From NCBI GenBank assembly GCA_964605235.1, contig CAZSBB010000007.1, positions 1 to 64,000 on the forward strand: a DNA stretch of 64,000 nt. Reading direction: 5' to 3'. Positions 1 to 15,365 of the stretch are shown one piece after another. The notes under the pieces were generated by a model, which was given only the letters and a program-made list of their open reading frames with translations, ran no database searches and was not told the origin of the DNA. The DNA comes from CAZSBB01 sp964605235 (GTDB lineage Bacteria > Planctomycetota > Phycisphaerae > Phycisphaerales > Phycisphaeraceae). Position 1 is the stretch's first letter; each line of letters starts with the position of its first letter. The position numbers and the translations under genes were made by a program.

Positions 1-862
1 GGATGATGACCTCGGGGGCGTTGAGGTCCATCAGCTTCTTGAGGCGGTTGTTGCGATTGATGATGCGGCGGTACAGGTCGTTGAGGTCGCTGGTGGCGAA
101 GTTGCCCGATTCCAGCAGCACCAGCGGGCGCAGGTCCGGCGGGATGACCGGCACGACGTCCAGAATCATCCATTCGGGCTTGTTTTCGCTGTGGCGAATC
201 TGCTCGACGATCTTGAGCCGCTTGGACAGGTCCTTGATCTTCTGCTTGCTGCGGGTCTTCTTGATGTCTTCGCGCAGGGTGTCGCTGAGCGTGTCCAGAT
301 CGAGCTGCTGGAGCAGTTCCTTCATGGACTCGGCGCCCATCATGGCTTTGAACTTGGTGCCGTGACGGTCGGTGGCCTGGCGGTATTCGTCTTCGGTCAG
401 CAGTTGGCGGACTTTGAGCTCGGTGTCGCCGGGGTCGGTGACCACGTAGTCCTGGAAGTAGATGACCTTTTCGATGTCGGAGGTCTTCATGCCCAGCAGG
501 TTGCCCAGATGGCTGGGAATGGCTTTGAAGAACCAGATGTGCACCACGGGGGCGGCCAGGTTGATATGACCCATGCGCTTGCGGCGCACGCGCGAGTGGG
601 TCACCTTGACGCCGCAGCGGTCACAGATGATGCCTTTGAACTTGGTGCCCTTGTACTTGCCGCAGGCACATTCGTAGTCGCGTTCCGGGCCGAAGATGCG
701 TTCGCAGAACAGGCCGTCCTTTTCGGGACGGTAGGTGCGATAGTTGATGGTCTCGGGCTTTTTGACTTCGCCGAAGGACCAGGAACGGATGTCATTGGGG
801 CTGGCGAGGGTGATCTTCACCGAGCCGTAGTCGTTCACGCGATCGTAGACAGATTCTGCCAT
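1..862 (-). CDS. rpoC: RNA polymerase beta' subunit (N-terminal part; gene runs off the window)
   Basis: This is the N-terminal ~287 residues of the beta' subunit of DNA-dependent RNA polymerase, which carries the catalytic Mg site further downstream in the missing part. Reading from the ATG at 860-862, the protein starts MAESVYDRVNDYGSVKI and contains the N-terminal zinc-binding segment (CACGKYKGTKFKGIICDRCG, about residues 70-90) and the conserved PDLRPLVLL region. The open frame continues past position 1, so the gene is truncated by the window and not broken. It lies 161 bp downstream of rpoB on the same strand, the usual rpoB-rpoC order, and is presumably co-transcribed with it. Identification is secure. 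Confidence 0.97.
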   Translation of the reverse strand, partial: MAESVYDRVNDYGSVKITLASPNDIRSWSFGEVKKPETINYRTYRPEKDGLFCERIFGPERDYECACGKYKGTKFKGIICDRCGVKVTHSRVRRKRMGHINLAAPVVHIWFFKAIPSHLGNLLGMKTSDIEKVIYFQDYVVTDPGDTELKVRQLLTEDEYRQATDRHGTKFKAMMGAESMKELLQQLDLDTLSDTLREDIKKTRSKQKIKDLSKRLKIVEQIRHSENKPEWMILDVVPVIPPDLRPLVLLESGNFATSDLNDLYRRIINRNNRLKKLMDLNAPEVII

Positions 863-1023
863 AGTGGTTCTTGCTCCCGCTGGCATGCGGCGATTCGTTC
901 AGCAGTACGAACAATTCAACCCGCTTGGGCGTCGTCGCGGCCAGGTCCTTTCGACCTGTTCCGACCGGCTGGCGAGACACACCCGCCCGACGGCGTCGAC
1001 GCGCCCAAGTGAACCTCAGACGT

Positions 1024-5388
<4,365 letters not shown>

Positions 5389-5472
5389 TGACCTCTCCGA
5401 TCAAGCTTAAGCGTAAGGACTGAAAATACAGGACGTTAGGCCGCTCCCAGCACCGACTGCCTCCGGCGATAA

Positions 5473-5508
5473 GCCATGTAGTATAGCTGAACCCCCAACG
5501 GCGGGCAA
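5473..5508 (-). promoter_or_regulatory. Predicted sigma70-type promoter of rpoB-rpoC
   Basis: On the minus strand TTGCCC (5503-5508) and TATACT (5480-5485) are separated by exactly 17 bases, a good housekeeping-type promoter. Initiation near 5473 would give a leader of about 85 nt before the rpoB ATG. The rest of the 400-bp gap 5389-5789 contains the hairpin listed next and no convincing gene. Confidence 0.55.
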
Positions 5509-5710
5509 GTCGGGGGGAAAGGGGGTGGAAAGTGCGTGTAAGCATTTCCGGGGAAAATGCTTACCGCAAGTGGTGCAAGCCGCCGATTATACGGCCGGTG
5601 CGGTCGTGCAAAAAATTCATGAGCGCAACCGGGGCGAACCGAAGGGGACGCCGCGCGGAGCGCGGTTCAGGATGGTGATGGTGGAACGATGCGAGTCCCT
5701 CAGGTTATTT

Positions 5711-5733
5711 GCCCCCGGTCATTGACCGGGGGC
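5711..5733. terminator. Strong palindrome/hairpin between the Gfo/Idh gene and rpoB
   Basis: GCCCCCGGTCA (5711-5721) is perfectly complementary to TGACCGGGGGC (5723-5733). The 10-base core CCCCCGGTCA recurs on the plus strand at about 5766-5775. It sits just after the 3' end of the minus-strand oxidoreductase gene and before the rpoB promoter, a sensible place for a terminator. Neither strand has a T-run after the stem, so it is not a classical intrinsic terminator. It could instead be a protein-binding palindrome or a small repeat. Confidence 0.4.
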
Positions 5734-5789
5734 TGAATTGGCGTTCGTGAATGCCACGGCAATTACCCCCGGTCACGTGCCCGATCCGT

Positions 5790-6779
5790 TTATCCCACTT
5801 CCACCGGCGCGCTGCCGTTGCGGGCGGAGGTGTAGATGGCGTTGAGCAGTTCGATCGACGCCCGGCCGTCGGCGCCGTCGCAGACCATCTTCGCGCCGTC
5901 GCGCACCGCCGCCACGGCATTTTCGATCACATCCTTGTAAGGATGCGCCGGCTGCAGTTTCTCCTGCCGCTCTTCGCAGCCCGCCAGCCAGAACCATTCG
6001 CCGGCTTCCTGGCGGGTGGTGAGGATGCCGCCTTCGGAGCCGTGCACTTCGAGCCCGCTGTACACGCTCTTGGGGAAGGTGGTGGTGCCGAGGATGGTGC
6101 CGACGGCGCCGTTGGCGAACTCGATGAGCGCCAGCCCGAGGTCTTCGGTTTCGATCTGATGGTTGTAGATGCCGTACTTGCCGATGACTCGTTTGGGTTG
6201 GCCCATGAACCAGCGGAGCAGGTCGATTTCATGCACGGTCTGGTTCGCCAGCGCGCCGCCGCCGTCCATTTTCCACGTGCCGCGCCACCCGCCGGCGTCG
6301 TAGTATTCCTGGGTGCGATGCCATTTGAGCCGGGCCTCGCCCATCAGCAGTTTGCCGAAGTAGCCTTGTTCGATGGCGTGTTTGACCCGCACATACGGCT
6401 GCTCATAGCGGCGTTGGAAGTCCACCGCGAGCATTTGGCCGGATTTCCGCCACGCGGCGATCATGGCGTCGCATTTCTCCAGACTCACCTCCATGGGCTT
6501 GGTGGTGATGACGTGCTTGCCGGCTTCCAGCGCCTGGATCGCCAGTTCGCCATGCAGCCCCGAAGGCGTCATCACCAGCACGAAGTCGACGTTTTCATCC
6601 GCCAGCGCGGCTTTCACTTCGGTGTGCCAGGCGCACTGAAATTCTTCGCCGACTTGCTGGGCGCGCTGGGCGTTGAGGTCGATGACGCTGACCAGTTTGG
6701 CGCCGGGCGTCTGGGTGATGGTCTTGGCGCGGACCTTGCCCATGCCCAGCCCAATGACGGAAAATCCCACGGGTTTCAT
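5790..6779 (-). CDS. Gfo/Idh/MocA-family NAD(P)-dependent oxidoreductase
   Basis: Predicted cytoplasmic oxidoreductase of the glucose-fructose oxidoreductase/inositol dehydrogenase family, 329 residues. The N-terminal Rossmann fold opens with VIGLGMGKVRAK. It is followed by TPSGLHGELAIQALEAGKHV and TKPMEVSLEKCDAMI, which correspond to the family's EKP-type signature with T in place of E. The C-terminal catalytic domain has GGGALANQTVHEIDLLRW, where the HEID His-Asp element is typical of the active site. The start chosen (6777-6779) places the Rossmann strand at the N-terminus; upstream in-frame codons have no family character. The substrate, probably a sugar or polyol, cannot be told from sequence. 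It is transcribed divergently from ppdK. Confidence 0.9.
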   Translation of the reverse strand: MKPVGFSVIGLGMGKVRAKTITQTPGAKLVSVIDLNAQRAQQVGEEFQCAWHTEVKAALADENVDFVLVMTPSGLHGELAIQALEAGKHVITTKPMEVSLEKCDAMIAAWRKSGQMLAVDFQRRYEQPYVRVKHAIEQGYFGKLLMGEARLKWHRTQEYYDAGGWRGTWKMDGGGALANQTVHEIDLLRWFMGQPKRVIGKYGIYNHQIETEDLGLALIEFANGAVGTILGTTTFPKSVYSGLEVHGSEGGILTTRQEAGEWFWLAGCEERQEKLQPAHPYKDVIENAVAAVRDGAKMVCDGADGRASIELLNAIYTSARNGSAPVEVG

Positions 6780-6963
6780 CGATGGTTTACCTATGCATGA
6801 ATGAGGGGAAGCAGTCTGCTGACACTGATGCGGCAAGCTAGCACCCGCCCCTGCGTGCCGCAAACTGCTCCGTGGGTTGCAGGTCGGGGGAGGATTCACC
6901 AAGCCCGCGGACGCCCTGTCCGGGATTCCGACCTCGACACCGCCTCGGGGCCGCTAACTGCTT

Positions 6964-7000
6964 TTGCGCATTTTGACGGCCCCTGCGCAACCACTAGAAT
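6964..7000 (+). promoter_or_regulatory. Predicted ppdK promoter overlapped by an inverted repeat
   Basis: TTGACG (6973-6978) and TAGAAT (6995-7000) are spaced by 16 bases, which would give a 5' leader of about 55 nt for ppdK. The promoter is overlapped by a perfect inverted repeat TTGCGCA (6964-6970)/TGCGCAA (6984-6990) with a 13-base spacer, suggesting binding by a dimeric regulator. No regulator gene is adjacent, so its identity is unknown. Confidence 0.5.
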
Positions 7001-7062
7001 CGTCCGACTAGGTCTTATTTTCAACATCCCGCTAAGCCCCGAAACGGAAGGGAATCTCACCA

Positions 7063-9861
<2,799 letters not shown>

Positions 9862-9907
9862 GTCCCGCAGCTCGCAGTCGAGTCGGTCGACCACCTCACT
9901 CCCACCC

Positions 9908-9939
9908 AACCCACGGCACTCCCGTGGGTTGTTTTTTTT
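9908..9939 (+). terminator. Intrinsic terminator of ppdK
   Basis: AACCCACGG (9908-9916) pairs perfectly with CCGTGGGTT (9922-9930), followed by GTTTTTTTT. This is a classical rho-independent terminator about 50 bases after the ppdK stop codon. A dispersed repeat copy starts immediately after the T-run. Confidence 0.9.
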
Positions 9940-9990
9940 GCCACAGATGAACACGGATGAAGCAGGGGAGAGATAAAGGCAGGGATAAAG
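9940..9990 (+). repeat. Dispersed intergenic repeat, copy A
   Basis: The segment starting GCCACAGATGAACACGG matches 11593-11643 at 46 of 51 positions. Both copies begin directly after the T-run of an intrinsic terminator. The remaining gap to 10263 holds the motif/tandem-repeat block listed separately and the upstream region of the porin gene; I see no gene there. Confidence 0.85.
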
Positions 9991-10019
9991 AAGCTGATTG
10001 AGCAGAGGCGAAGCCGCAC

Positions 10020-10104
10020 ATGAGCGCAGCGAATGTGGGGGTTGATCCCTGGGTTGACTCCCTGGGTTGACTCCGGAGGTTGATTTTGGGGGTTGATTCC
10101 GGGG
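10020..10104 (+). repeat. ATGAGCGCAGCGAAT motif followed by a 12-13 bp tandem repeat
   Basis: The 15-mer ATGAGCGCAGCGAAT (10020-10034) is followed by five units starting GTTGAY at 10041, 10053, 10066, 10079 and 10092, with a period of 12-13 bases and the consensus GTTGAYTCC-GGG. The same 15-mer followed by G-rich material occurs at 11798 and 14774 and, inverted with one mismatch, at 14848-14862. Confidence 0.8.
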
Positions 10105-10263
10105 GCGAAGGGTGAACGAATCGCTCGCACATCTGCTCATCCAACCGGTACATTCAACCGACTCAAAGGAAAGCCGGAACTCCGAAGTTGACGTTCCCGT
10201 ACCGGCTCAGTAACTTGTTGAAATTGAGACTAAGTTATATTTACATCCAAGACGGGCTTTCCC

Positions 10264-11577
10264 ATGTTCAGCTCCAAAGCACTGAATTCACAGCATTTGT
10301 CGCATCTTTCCCTGGGCATCATGGCCTGCGTCCTGCTGGTGCTGGGCTCCCTGCGGTGTCGGGCAGATGAGGCCAACTCGCAAACCGAACCGGCTTCGCG
10401 CGCCGCCGAACCCGCCTCCGCCAACCCGCTGGAATGGGAATACCTGACCGGCAACTGGTTCGGCCTGCGCGACGCCTTGCGCGAGCAGGGCATCGACCCG
10501 CAAGGCTCGATCATCATCGACTGGTCCCACAACTGCCGCGGCGGCCTGCGCACCCGCAGTTCCACCCTGCGCCACCTGCTGGACCTGAACCTCACCCTCG
10601 ACCTCGACCGGCTCGTCGGCGTGCCGGGGGGAACCTTCTTCGTCCAGTTCCTCCATCACCACGGCCCGGATTCCTCCACCATCGACACCGGCGACTTCCA
10701 GGTCTACTCCAACATCGACGCCGACGGCCGCACTGAACTCGCCCAGCTCTGGTATCGCCAGGACTTCTTCGACGGCCTGCTGGGCGTCAAGTTCGGCAAG
10801 AGTGAAGCCAACGATGACTTCGCCTTTGTCGACCACGGCGCCGCCTTCATTCACTCCTCGCCCGGCGTCAGTCCCACCGTGCTCGAGTTCCCCACTTATC
10901 CCGACACCGCGGTCGGCGTCATTCTCTTCGTCAACCCCACGGATTTCCTCTACGCCAACGTCGGCCTGTTCGACGGCGCGCTGCATGAAGGCCATCTCAC
11001 CGGCGAACACGCGGGGGAAACTTTCTTCGGCCAACCTGCCGACTGGTTCGTCATCGGCGAACTCGGCGTCACCTGGGAATTTGCCGATGGCTGCGTCGGT
11101 CGGCTGGGCGTCGGCGGCTGGGGGCACACCGGCGACTTCACCACCTTTGCCGGCCAGAACGAATCCGGCACCGCCGGCTGGTATCTCGTGCTCGACCAGA
11201 CGCTCTACTGCGAACAACCCGACGACGAAACCAACGCCCAGGGCCTGGGCCTGTTCTTCCAACTTGCCGGCGCGGATGAGGAAGTCGCCGAGGTCGATCT
11301 GCACTGCGGCATCGGCGTGCAGTACGTCGGCCTGCTGCCCAGCCGCGACGACGACATCGTGGGCGTCATGGTGTCCTACGTCCACTTCAGCGCCCCCGCC
11401 CGGCAGGTGGCTGCGTTCACCCAGGACTACGAGATGGCGTTCGAGCTGTTCTACAAGCTGCAACTGACGCCCTGGCTCGCCCTGCAACCCGACCTGCAAT
11501 ACATCAAAAACCCCGGCGGCAACCAACTGCTGCGCGATGCCGTGGTCGCCACGCTGCGGATCGAAGCGACATTCTGA
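10264..11577 (+). CDS. OprB-type carbohydrate-selective outer-membrane porin
   Basis: Predicted outer-membrane beta-barrel porin of the OprB family, 437 residues. OprB porins admit sugars across the outer membrane. An N-terminal signal peptide with hydrophobic core IMACVLLVLGSL is followed by a short acidic linker. The mature part begins with the family-like WEYLTGNWFGLRDALREQGI and contains alternating amphipathic beta-strands rich in Gly/Asp/Tyr. It ends LRIEATF with a terminal Phe, as expected for recognition by the outer-membrane assembly machinery. The ATG at 10264 is the natural start before the signal sequence. It stands alone between two terminators. Substrate specificity is not evident. 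Confidence 0.85.
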   Translation: MFSSKALNSQHLSHLSLGIMACVLLVLGSLRCRADEANSQTEPASRAAEPASANPLEWEYLTGNWFGLRDALREQGIDPQGSIIIDWSHNCRGGLRTRSSTLRHLLDLNLTLDLDRLVGVPGGTFFVQFLHHHGPDSSTIDTGDFQVYSNIDADGRTELAQLWYRQDFFDGLLGVKFGKSEANDDFAFVDHGAAFIHSSPGVSPTVLEFPTYPDTAVGVILFVNPTDFLYANVGLFDGALHEGHLTGEHAGETFFGQPADWFVIGELGVTWEFADGCVGRLGVGGWGHTGDFTTFAGQNESGTAGWYLVLDQTLYCEQPDDETNAQGLGLFFQLAGADEEVAEVDLHCGIGVQYVGLLPSRDDDIVGVMVSYVHFSAPARQVAAFTQDYEMAFELFYKLQLTPWLALQPDLQYIKNPGGNQLLRDAVVATLRIEATF

Positions 11578-11592
11578 TGTCGCTTTTTTTTT
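11565..11592 (+). terminator. Intrinsic terminator overlapping the porin stop codon
   Basis: AGCGACAT (11565-11572) pairs with ATGTCGCT (11577-11584), followed by a run of nine T (11584-11592). The hairpin loop contains the TGA stop codon of the porin gene, so the terminator is embedded in the last codons. Dispersed repeat copy B follows directly. Confidence 0.9.
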
Positions 11593-11643
11593 GCCACCGA
11601 TGAACACAGATAAAGCAGGGGAGAGATGAAGGCAGGGATGAAG
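11593..11643 (+). repeat. Dispersed intergenic repeat, copy B
   Basis: It begins GCCACCGATGAACACAG and matches 9940-9990 at 46 of 51 positions. Like copy A it abuts a terminator T-run. The rest of the 415-bp gap to 11991 contains the motif/tandem repeat block and no supported gene. Confidence 0.85.
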
Positions 11644-11797
11644 ATGAGCAGTGATGCAGGTTTGCTGAAGTGATCGTGCGTGTGATCTGCATGAAATATA
11701 GAGCGCCTGGACGCTCACCGATGAGCCGCAGGCGAATCGGTGGGATACACGACCACCCCCAGCGCGCAGCGCCATCCCCATGCGCCCCAAGCCGCGG

Positions 11798-11871
11798 ATG
11801 AGCGCAGCGAATCCGGGGGTAGCTCCGGGGGTAGCTCCGGGGGTAGCTCCGGGGGTAGCTCCGGGGGTAAC
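11798..11871 (+). repeat. ATGAGCGCAGCGAAT motif followed by a 12-bp tandem repeat
   Basis: ATGAGCGCAGCGAAT (11798-11812) leads into five consecutive 12-base units TCCGGGGGTAGC (11812-11871); the last ends TAAC. The preceding AAGCCGCGG is also shared with the copy at 14766. Units are contiguous without spacers, so this is a minisatellite-like array and not a CRISPR. Confidence 0.9.
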
Positions 11872-11991
11872 TTCGGGTTAACTCCGGGGGGGGCATTCCG
11901 GGGGGCGCTGAAACTACTGCACCCCCGACTGCCGCGCCTGCACCCGACCAGTATCATGCCTCGACTTCCTCGCCTTCAGGAGTCGTGACGC

Positions 11992-13218
11992 ATGTCCCGT
12001 CGTTACCGCATCGGCATCATCGGCGCTGGCGCCCGCGCCGGCGGGTTCGCCAAACAACTGCATCAAACCATTTCCCGCGCCGAGCTGTTTGGCGTGCATG
12101 ACATCGACGCAGGTCGGCTTAACCACTTCATCGAAAAGAACGAACTGGCCGGCGCCCAGCCATTCACCGATCTGGACGCCATGCTCGCCCGCACCGACCT
12201 GGATGCAGTGCTGATCACCGCGCCCGAGTTCGTGCATCGGGAGCTGACGGTCAAGGCGCTGCAGGCGGGTAAGCCGGTCTATCTGGAGAAGCCGCTGGCG
12301 CATACGATTGAGGATTCCGTCGCCATCCTCGAAGCTCAGCGGCAGACCGGCGTGGTTGCTTACGTCGGCTTCAACCTCCGTGCCGCGGCTGCCTATCTCA
12401 AGCTGCGCCAGATCGTCCAATCCGGCATCCTCGGCCAGATCATCCACATCGCCGGCGTCGAGCAACTCCATGTCGCCCACATCGCCAGCTTCATGCGCCG
12501 CTTTCACCGTCACAGCGCGCTCAACGGCGGCCTGCTCAACACCAAATGCTGTCATGACCTCGACATCATGCGCTGGCTCATCGGCGTCGAGCATCAGGTC
12601 GTCAAAGTGTCCAGCTTCGGCGGCCTGAACATCTTCACCCCCGACAAGCAGCCCGCCACGCATTGCCATTTGTGTCCCGCTTCGGTGTACGACCGCTGCC
12701 CCTATGCCGCCCCCGAAAGCGACAAGCTGCGTCGCGGCACGCTCAAGCCGCTGGTCAGTCAGAACCAGGACCACTACCCCGGCGACCTGTGCGTCTACAC
12801 GCCGGACAAAGACCTCGTCGACAACCAGACCGTCATCATGGAATGGGACCACGGCGTGCGCGGCAGCTTCCAACTCCAGGGCTTCCAACATCAGGGCACG
12901 CGGATGACCCGCATCTGGGGCGAACGCGGCGTGCTGGACTTCGACGGCCTGCGCGAGCCGCATGTCACCATCACCGACTCGGCGCATGGCGATGTCGACA
13001 CCGCCCACTTCGCCATCCGCACCGGCGGGCACGGCGGCGTGGACAACCTCATGATCGACCGCTTCCTCGACGCCATCGAACGCGGCGACGCCGGCGACAG
13101 CGGCATCCGCGAAGGCCTGGCGGCCTCCATCATCGCCATCAAAGCCGACGAGTCGCGCTTGACCGGGCAAACCGTCAGCATTCCCATGGAACTGTACGAC
13201 GGCAAGTTGGCCGTATGA
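11992..13218 (+). CDS. Gfo/Idh/MocA-family oxidoreductase with a Cys-cluster insertion
   Basis: NAD(P)-dependent oxidoreductase of the Gfo/Idh/MocA family, 408 residues. The Rossmann fold starts RIGIIGAGARAGGFAKQ. The cofactor/active-site signature LEKPLAHTIED is intact (EKP). The catalytic domain has GGLLNTKCCHDLDIMRW. An insertion near residues 222-240 contains HCHLCPASVYDRCPY, three Cys and two His, possibly metal-binding and seen in some relatives that act on amino-sugar or cyclitol substrates. AGGAG precedes the ATG. The VOC gene starts 31 bp downstream on the same strand and may be co-transcribed. The substrate is unknown. Confidence 0.9.
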   Translation: MSRRYRIGIIGAGARAGGFAKQLHQTISRAELFGVHDIDAGRLNHFIEKNELAGAQPFTDLDAMLARTDLDAVLITAPEFVHRELTVKALQAGKPVYLEKPLAHTIEDSVAILEAQRQTGVVAYVGFNLRAAAAYLKLRQIVQSGILGQIIHIAGVEQLHVAHIASFMRRFHRHSALNGGLLNTKCCHDLDIMRWLIGVEHQVVKVSSFGGLNIFTPDKQPATHCHLCPASVYDRCPYAAPESDKLRRGTLKPLVSQNQDHYPGDLCVYTPDKDLVDNQTVIMEWDHGVRGSFQLQGFQHQGTRMTRIWGERGVLDFDGLREPHVTITDSAHGDVDTAHFAIRTGGHGGVDNLMIDRFLDAIERGDAGDSGIREGLAASIIAIKADESRLTGQTVSIPMELYDGKLAV

Positions 13219-13249
13219 TGCGGGTACACACCCTTTCGGGAGCCCGCCG

Positions 13250-13657
13250 ATGCCCCTGGAAATCCGCCACCTGTGCCCGTTGCTGCAGGTGTTCGACATG
13301 CCCACATCGGTGCGGTTCTACTGCGATGTGCTGGGCTTTGCCGTGGCGCTGACCTCTGAGCCGGGCGAGCATTTCGACTGGTGCCTGCTGCGGCGCGATG
13401 GTCTGGAGCTGATGCTCAATACCCGCTACGAACGTCACGCGCGCCCGGACGCTCCGGAACCGGCGCGGGTCGCGGCGCACGATGACGTGACGCTGTATCT
13501 GAGCTGTCCGGATGTCGATGGTGCGTATGCCCACCTGCGCGCCCACGGCATCGACGTCCAGCCGCCGGTGGTCCGACCCTACGGCATGAAACAGGTATAT
13601 GCCCACGATCCCGATGGCTTCGGCATCTGCTGTCAATGGCCGGCGACGGAGAGTTGA
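13250..13657 (+). CDS. VOC-family (glyoxalase/bleomycin-resistance/dioxygenase-fold) protein
   Basis: Small 135-residue protein with two beta-alpha-beta-beta-beta modules of the vicinal oxygen chelate fold. The first module is LQVFDMPTSVRFYCDVLGF with DWCLLRRDGLELML. The second is VTLYLSCPDVDGAYAHLRAHGI, ending KQVYAHDPDGFGICCQ. The DPDG turn is characteristic. A conserved acidic residue (GLELM) and a C-terminal HDPDGFGI are in the positions used for metal binding in the family. The exact reaction cannot be assigned. It follows the oxidoreductase closely and converges with the SGNH hydrolase gene, leaving only 4 bp between stop codons. Confidence 0.85.
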   Translation: MPLEIRHLCPLLQVFDMPTSVRFYCDVLGFAVALTSEPGEHFDWCLLRRDGLELMLNTRYERHARPDAPEPARVAAHDDVTLYLSCPDVDGAYAHLRAHGIDVQPPVVRPYGMKQVYAHDPDGFGICCQWPATES

Positions 13658-13661
13658 GCGT

Positions 13662-14693
13662 TCAGCGGGCTGCCAGCATCTTCGTCATCACCTGCGCGGC
13701 AAAGCGCTGCGCCAGCAGCCGTTGACCTTCGGCATTGGGATGCACCCCGTCGTCGCACAGGTGCATGTCGGCGGCGCCGAACAGGTCCGGGCCATGGACG
13801 TAGAACGTGGCGCTGTCGCCAAGGGCGCGCCAGGTTTCGACCGCCTGGCGGGTCATGCGGCGATAGTCGTCGACGATCAGGCCCACCTTGTTGACCTCGG
13901 CATTCTCGTCATGGCGGGAATGGATGAAGGAGCAGACCGCCAGCGGGATGCGGGGGAAGGCGGCGCGGAAGGTGTGGAGCATGCCATAGATGCTCGCGCG
14001 GTAGCTGCGTTCGTTGAAGCTGCTGCCGCCCCAGATGTTGCCGCCGACGCAGATGCTCAGCAGCTCGCAGGGCAGGTTGGCGATCATGTGCCCCACGTAG
14101 GGATCGAGATGTTCCTGCCCGCCGTAGCCCAGGTTGGTGTGATGCAGATTGAACTGGCGGGCGACGAGGGCGGCCCAGGTTTCGCTGGGGCCGGCGGCTT
14201 CCTTGGCGTGCGTGATGGAGCTGCCGTAGGTGATCCAGCGGGGGCGCGGGTCGTGAGCGGCCAAGGCGCAGGCGTCATCATCAATCTCCAGTTTCTGGAT
14301 CACGCACGGCACGTATTGAGTGGTGAGATACAGTTCGAGCTTGCGCGCCCGGCGCGGCAAGCCGGCGCGGGCCGCGAAGTCGCCAAAGTCGATGACGCCC
14401 TGGGTGGTCGGCGCCTGCACGCGCCCGAGCAGCCGTCCATCGCCCAGCAGATCGAACGACCACTGCAGTTGACCGTCGACCGGCTGGACGTGCAGCCGCA
14501 GGTGCGTGGTGTCGCTGAGCGTGACCAGGCGTACGCCGGCGGGGGCGCTGGCGCGGGTGACCAGGGCATCATGATGCAGCGGCAGGTCCGCCAGCGGCAG
14601 GCGCAATGGCTGAGCAGTGCCAGCGTCATAGCGCACGCCGACCGCGCCTGCAAAGGTGATGACGCTACGGTCAGCCAGATCGAGACAGCGCAT
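13662..14693 (-). CDS. SGNH/GDSL-type hydrolase (putative esterase) with N-terminal beta domain
   Basis: Predicted esterase-type hydrolase of 343 residues. The catalytic block WITYGSSITHAKEA contains the block-I serine in a GSSIT variant of GDSL. Block II is LGYGGQEH. Block III is SICVGGNIWGG, where the GxN motif provides the oxyanion Asn. The DGVHPNAEGQ motif near the C-terminus supplies the catalytic Asp-His pair. The first ~170 residues form a beta-rich accessory domain. The start at 14691-14693 (MRCLDLADRSV) is preferred because upstream in-frame sequence runs into the dispersed repeat. No signal peptide is obvious. Confidence 0.85.
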   Translation of the reverse strand: MRCLDLADRSVITFAGAVGVRYDAGTAQPLRLPLADLPLHHDALVTRASAPAGVRLVTLSDTTHLRLHVQPVDGQLQWSFDLLGDGRLLGRVQAPTTQGVIDFGDFAARAGLPRRARKLELYLTTQYVPCVIQKLEIDDDACALAAHDPRPRWITYGSSITHAKEAAGPSETWAALVARQFNLHHTNLGYGGQEHLDPYVGHMIANLPCELLSICVGGNIWGGSSFNERSYRASIYGMLHTFRAAFPRIPLAVCSFIHSRHDENAEVNKVGLIVDDYRRMTRQAVETWRALGDSATFYVHGPDLFGAADMHLCDDGVHPNAEGQRLLAQRFAAQVMTKMLAAR

Positions 14694-14765
14694 GGATGGT
14701 TCCAGTGGAGAGCGGGGGATGGCGTTGCCGAAGTGTAATGACCCGGAGATGGCGCTGCGCGCCCA

Positions 14766-14876
14766 AGCCGCGGATGAGCGCAGCGAATCCGGGGGTACTC
14801 CTGTGGAATCACCAAGCTCTGCGCCAACCCCCGCGCTCAACCGCCACATTTGCTGCGCTCATGTGCGGCTTGGGGG
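14766..14876. repeat. Inverted pair of the ATGAGCGCAGCGAAT repeat
   Basis: A forward copy (14774-14788, preceded by AAGCCGCGG and followed by CCGGGGG) and an inverted copy with one mismatch (14848-14862, ATTTGCTGCGCTCAT) flank about 60 bases. This is the third and fourth occurrence of the family that also precedes the tandem arrays near 10040 and 11812. It occupies the gap between the hydrolase start and the B12 riboswitch; no gene is visible there. Confidence 0.75.
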
Positions 14877-14961
14877 TCGCGCCGAGCGTCAAAAAAAATA
14901 TATGAAAATCCTGATATCCCCCTTGCGGCGGGTGGGGGGCAGATGTAGGCTCATTTTCATC

Positions 14962-15206
14962 TGACAGGTTCTCCTGTCCAGGCTGCGCGTGGCAAACGCA
15001 CGGCCCTGGCGGGAGTGAAAAGGGAAGCGAGGTACGACGCCCGATCGGTTTTGCCGCCGATGGAGCGTCAAATCCTCCGCGGACGCGCCGCCGTGATGGG
15101 AGGCTCGCAAGGAGCCAGGCGCTGCCCGAGACGCCACTGTGTTTGTGCTCGCACAAGCATGGGAAGGCCGGGCGGCGACAATCCCTAAGCCGGAAGACCT
15201 GCCTGC
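14962..15206 (+). ncRNA. Cobalamin (adenosylcobalamin-type) riboswitch upstream of btuB
   Basis: The segment carries the conserved cobalamin-riboswitch blocks in order. CAGGT (near 14966) can close P1 with ACCTG. Then come AAAAGGGAAGC, a GGT...AAATCC block, GCGCCGCC, the B12-box element GCCACTGT (15133-15140), GGGAAGGCC, and the 3' block AAGCCGGAAGACCTGCC ending near 15204. GACCTGCC (15196-15203) is also perfectly complementary to GGCAGGTC (15244-15251) downstream. That pairing would compete with P1 and is a plausible expression platform. High cobalamin would stabilise P1 and shut off expression of the downstream TonB-dependent receptor. Exact boundaries are approximate. Confidence 0.88.
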
Positions 15207-15365
15207 AGATGACCAGAAGTGTCCTCGCGAACGGGACGCTGCGGGCAGGTCGGCCTTCACCCCGGGTCGGCATTTTCTCCCCTCAGCAATCAGCTCCCTT
15301 CCGAGGACGGAACCAAACCGTTCGGGGTTGCGGTCCCGCGCGCCATCGGGACCTGGGAGCCTGTC

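Noticed and set aside
5711..5733. Classical rho-independent terminator for the Gfo/Idh gene
   Set aside because: The stem is strong but there is no U-tract on either strand, so I list it only as a terminator-like palindrome at low confidence.
11812..11871. Possible CRISPR array
   Set aside because: Units are 12 bp, contiguous and lack spacers; it is a minisatellite-like tandem repeat and no cas genes are nearby.
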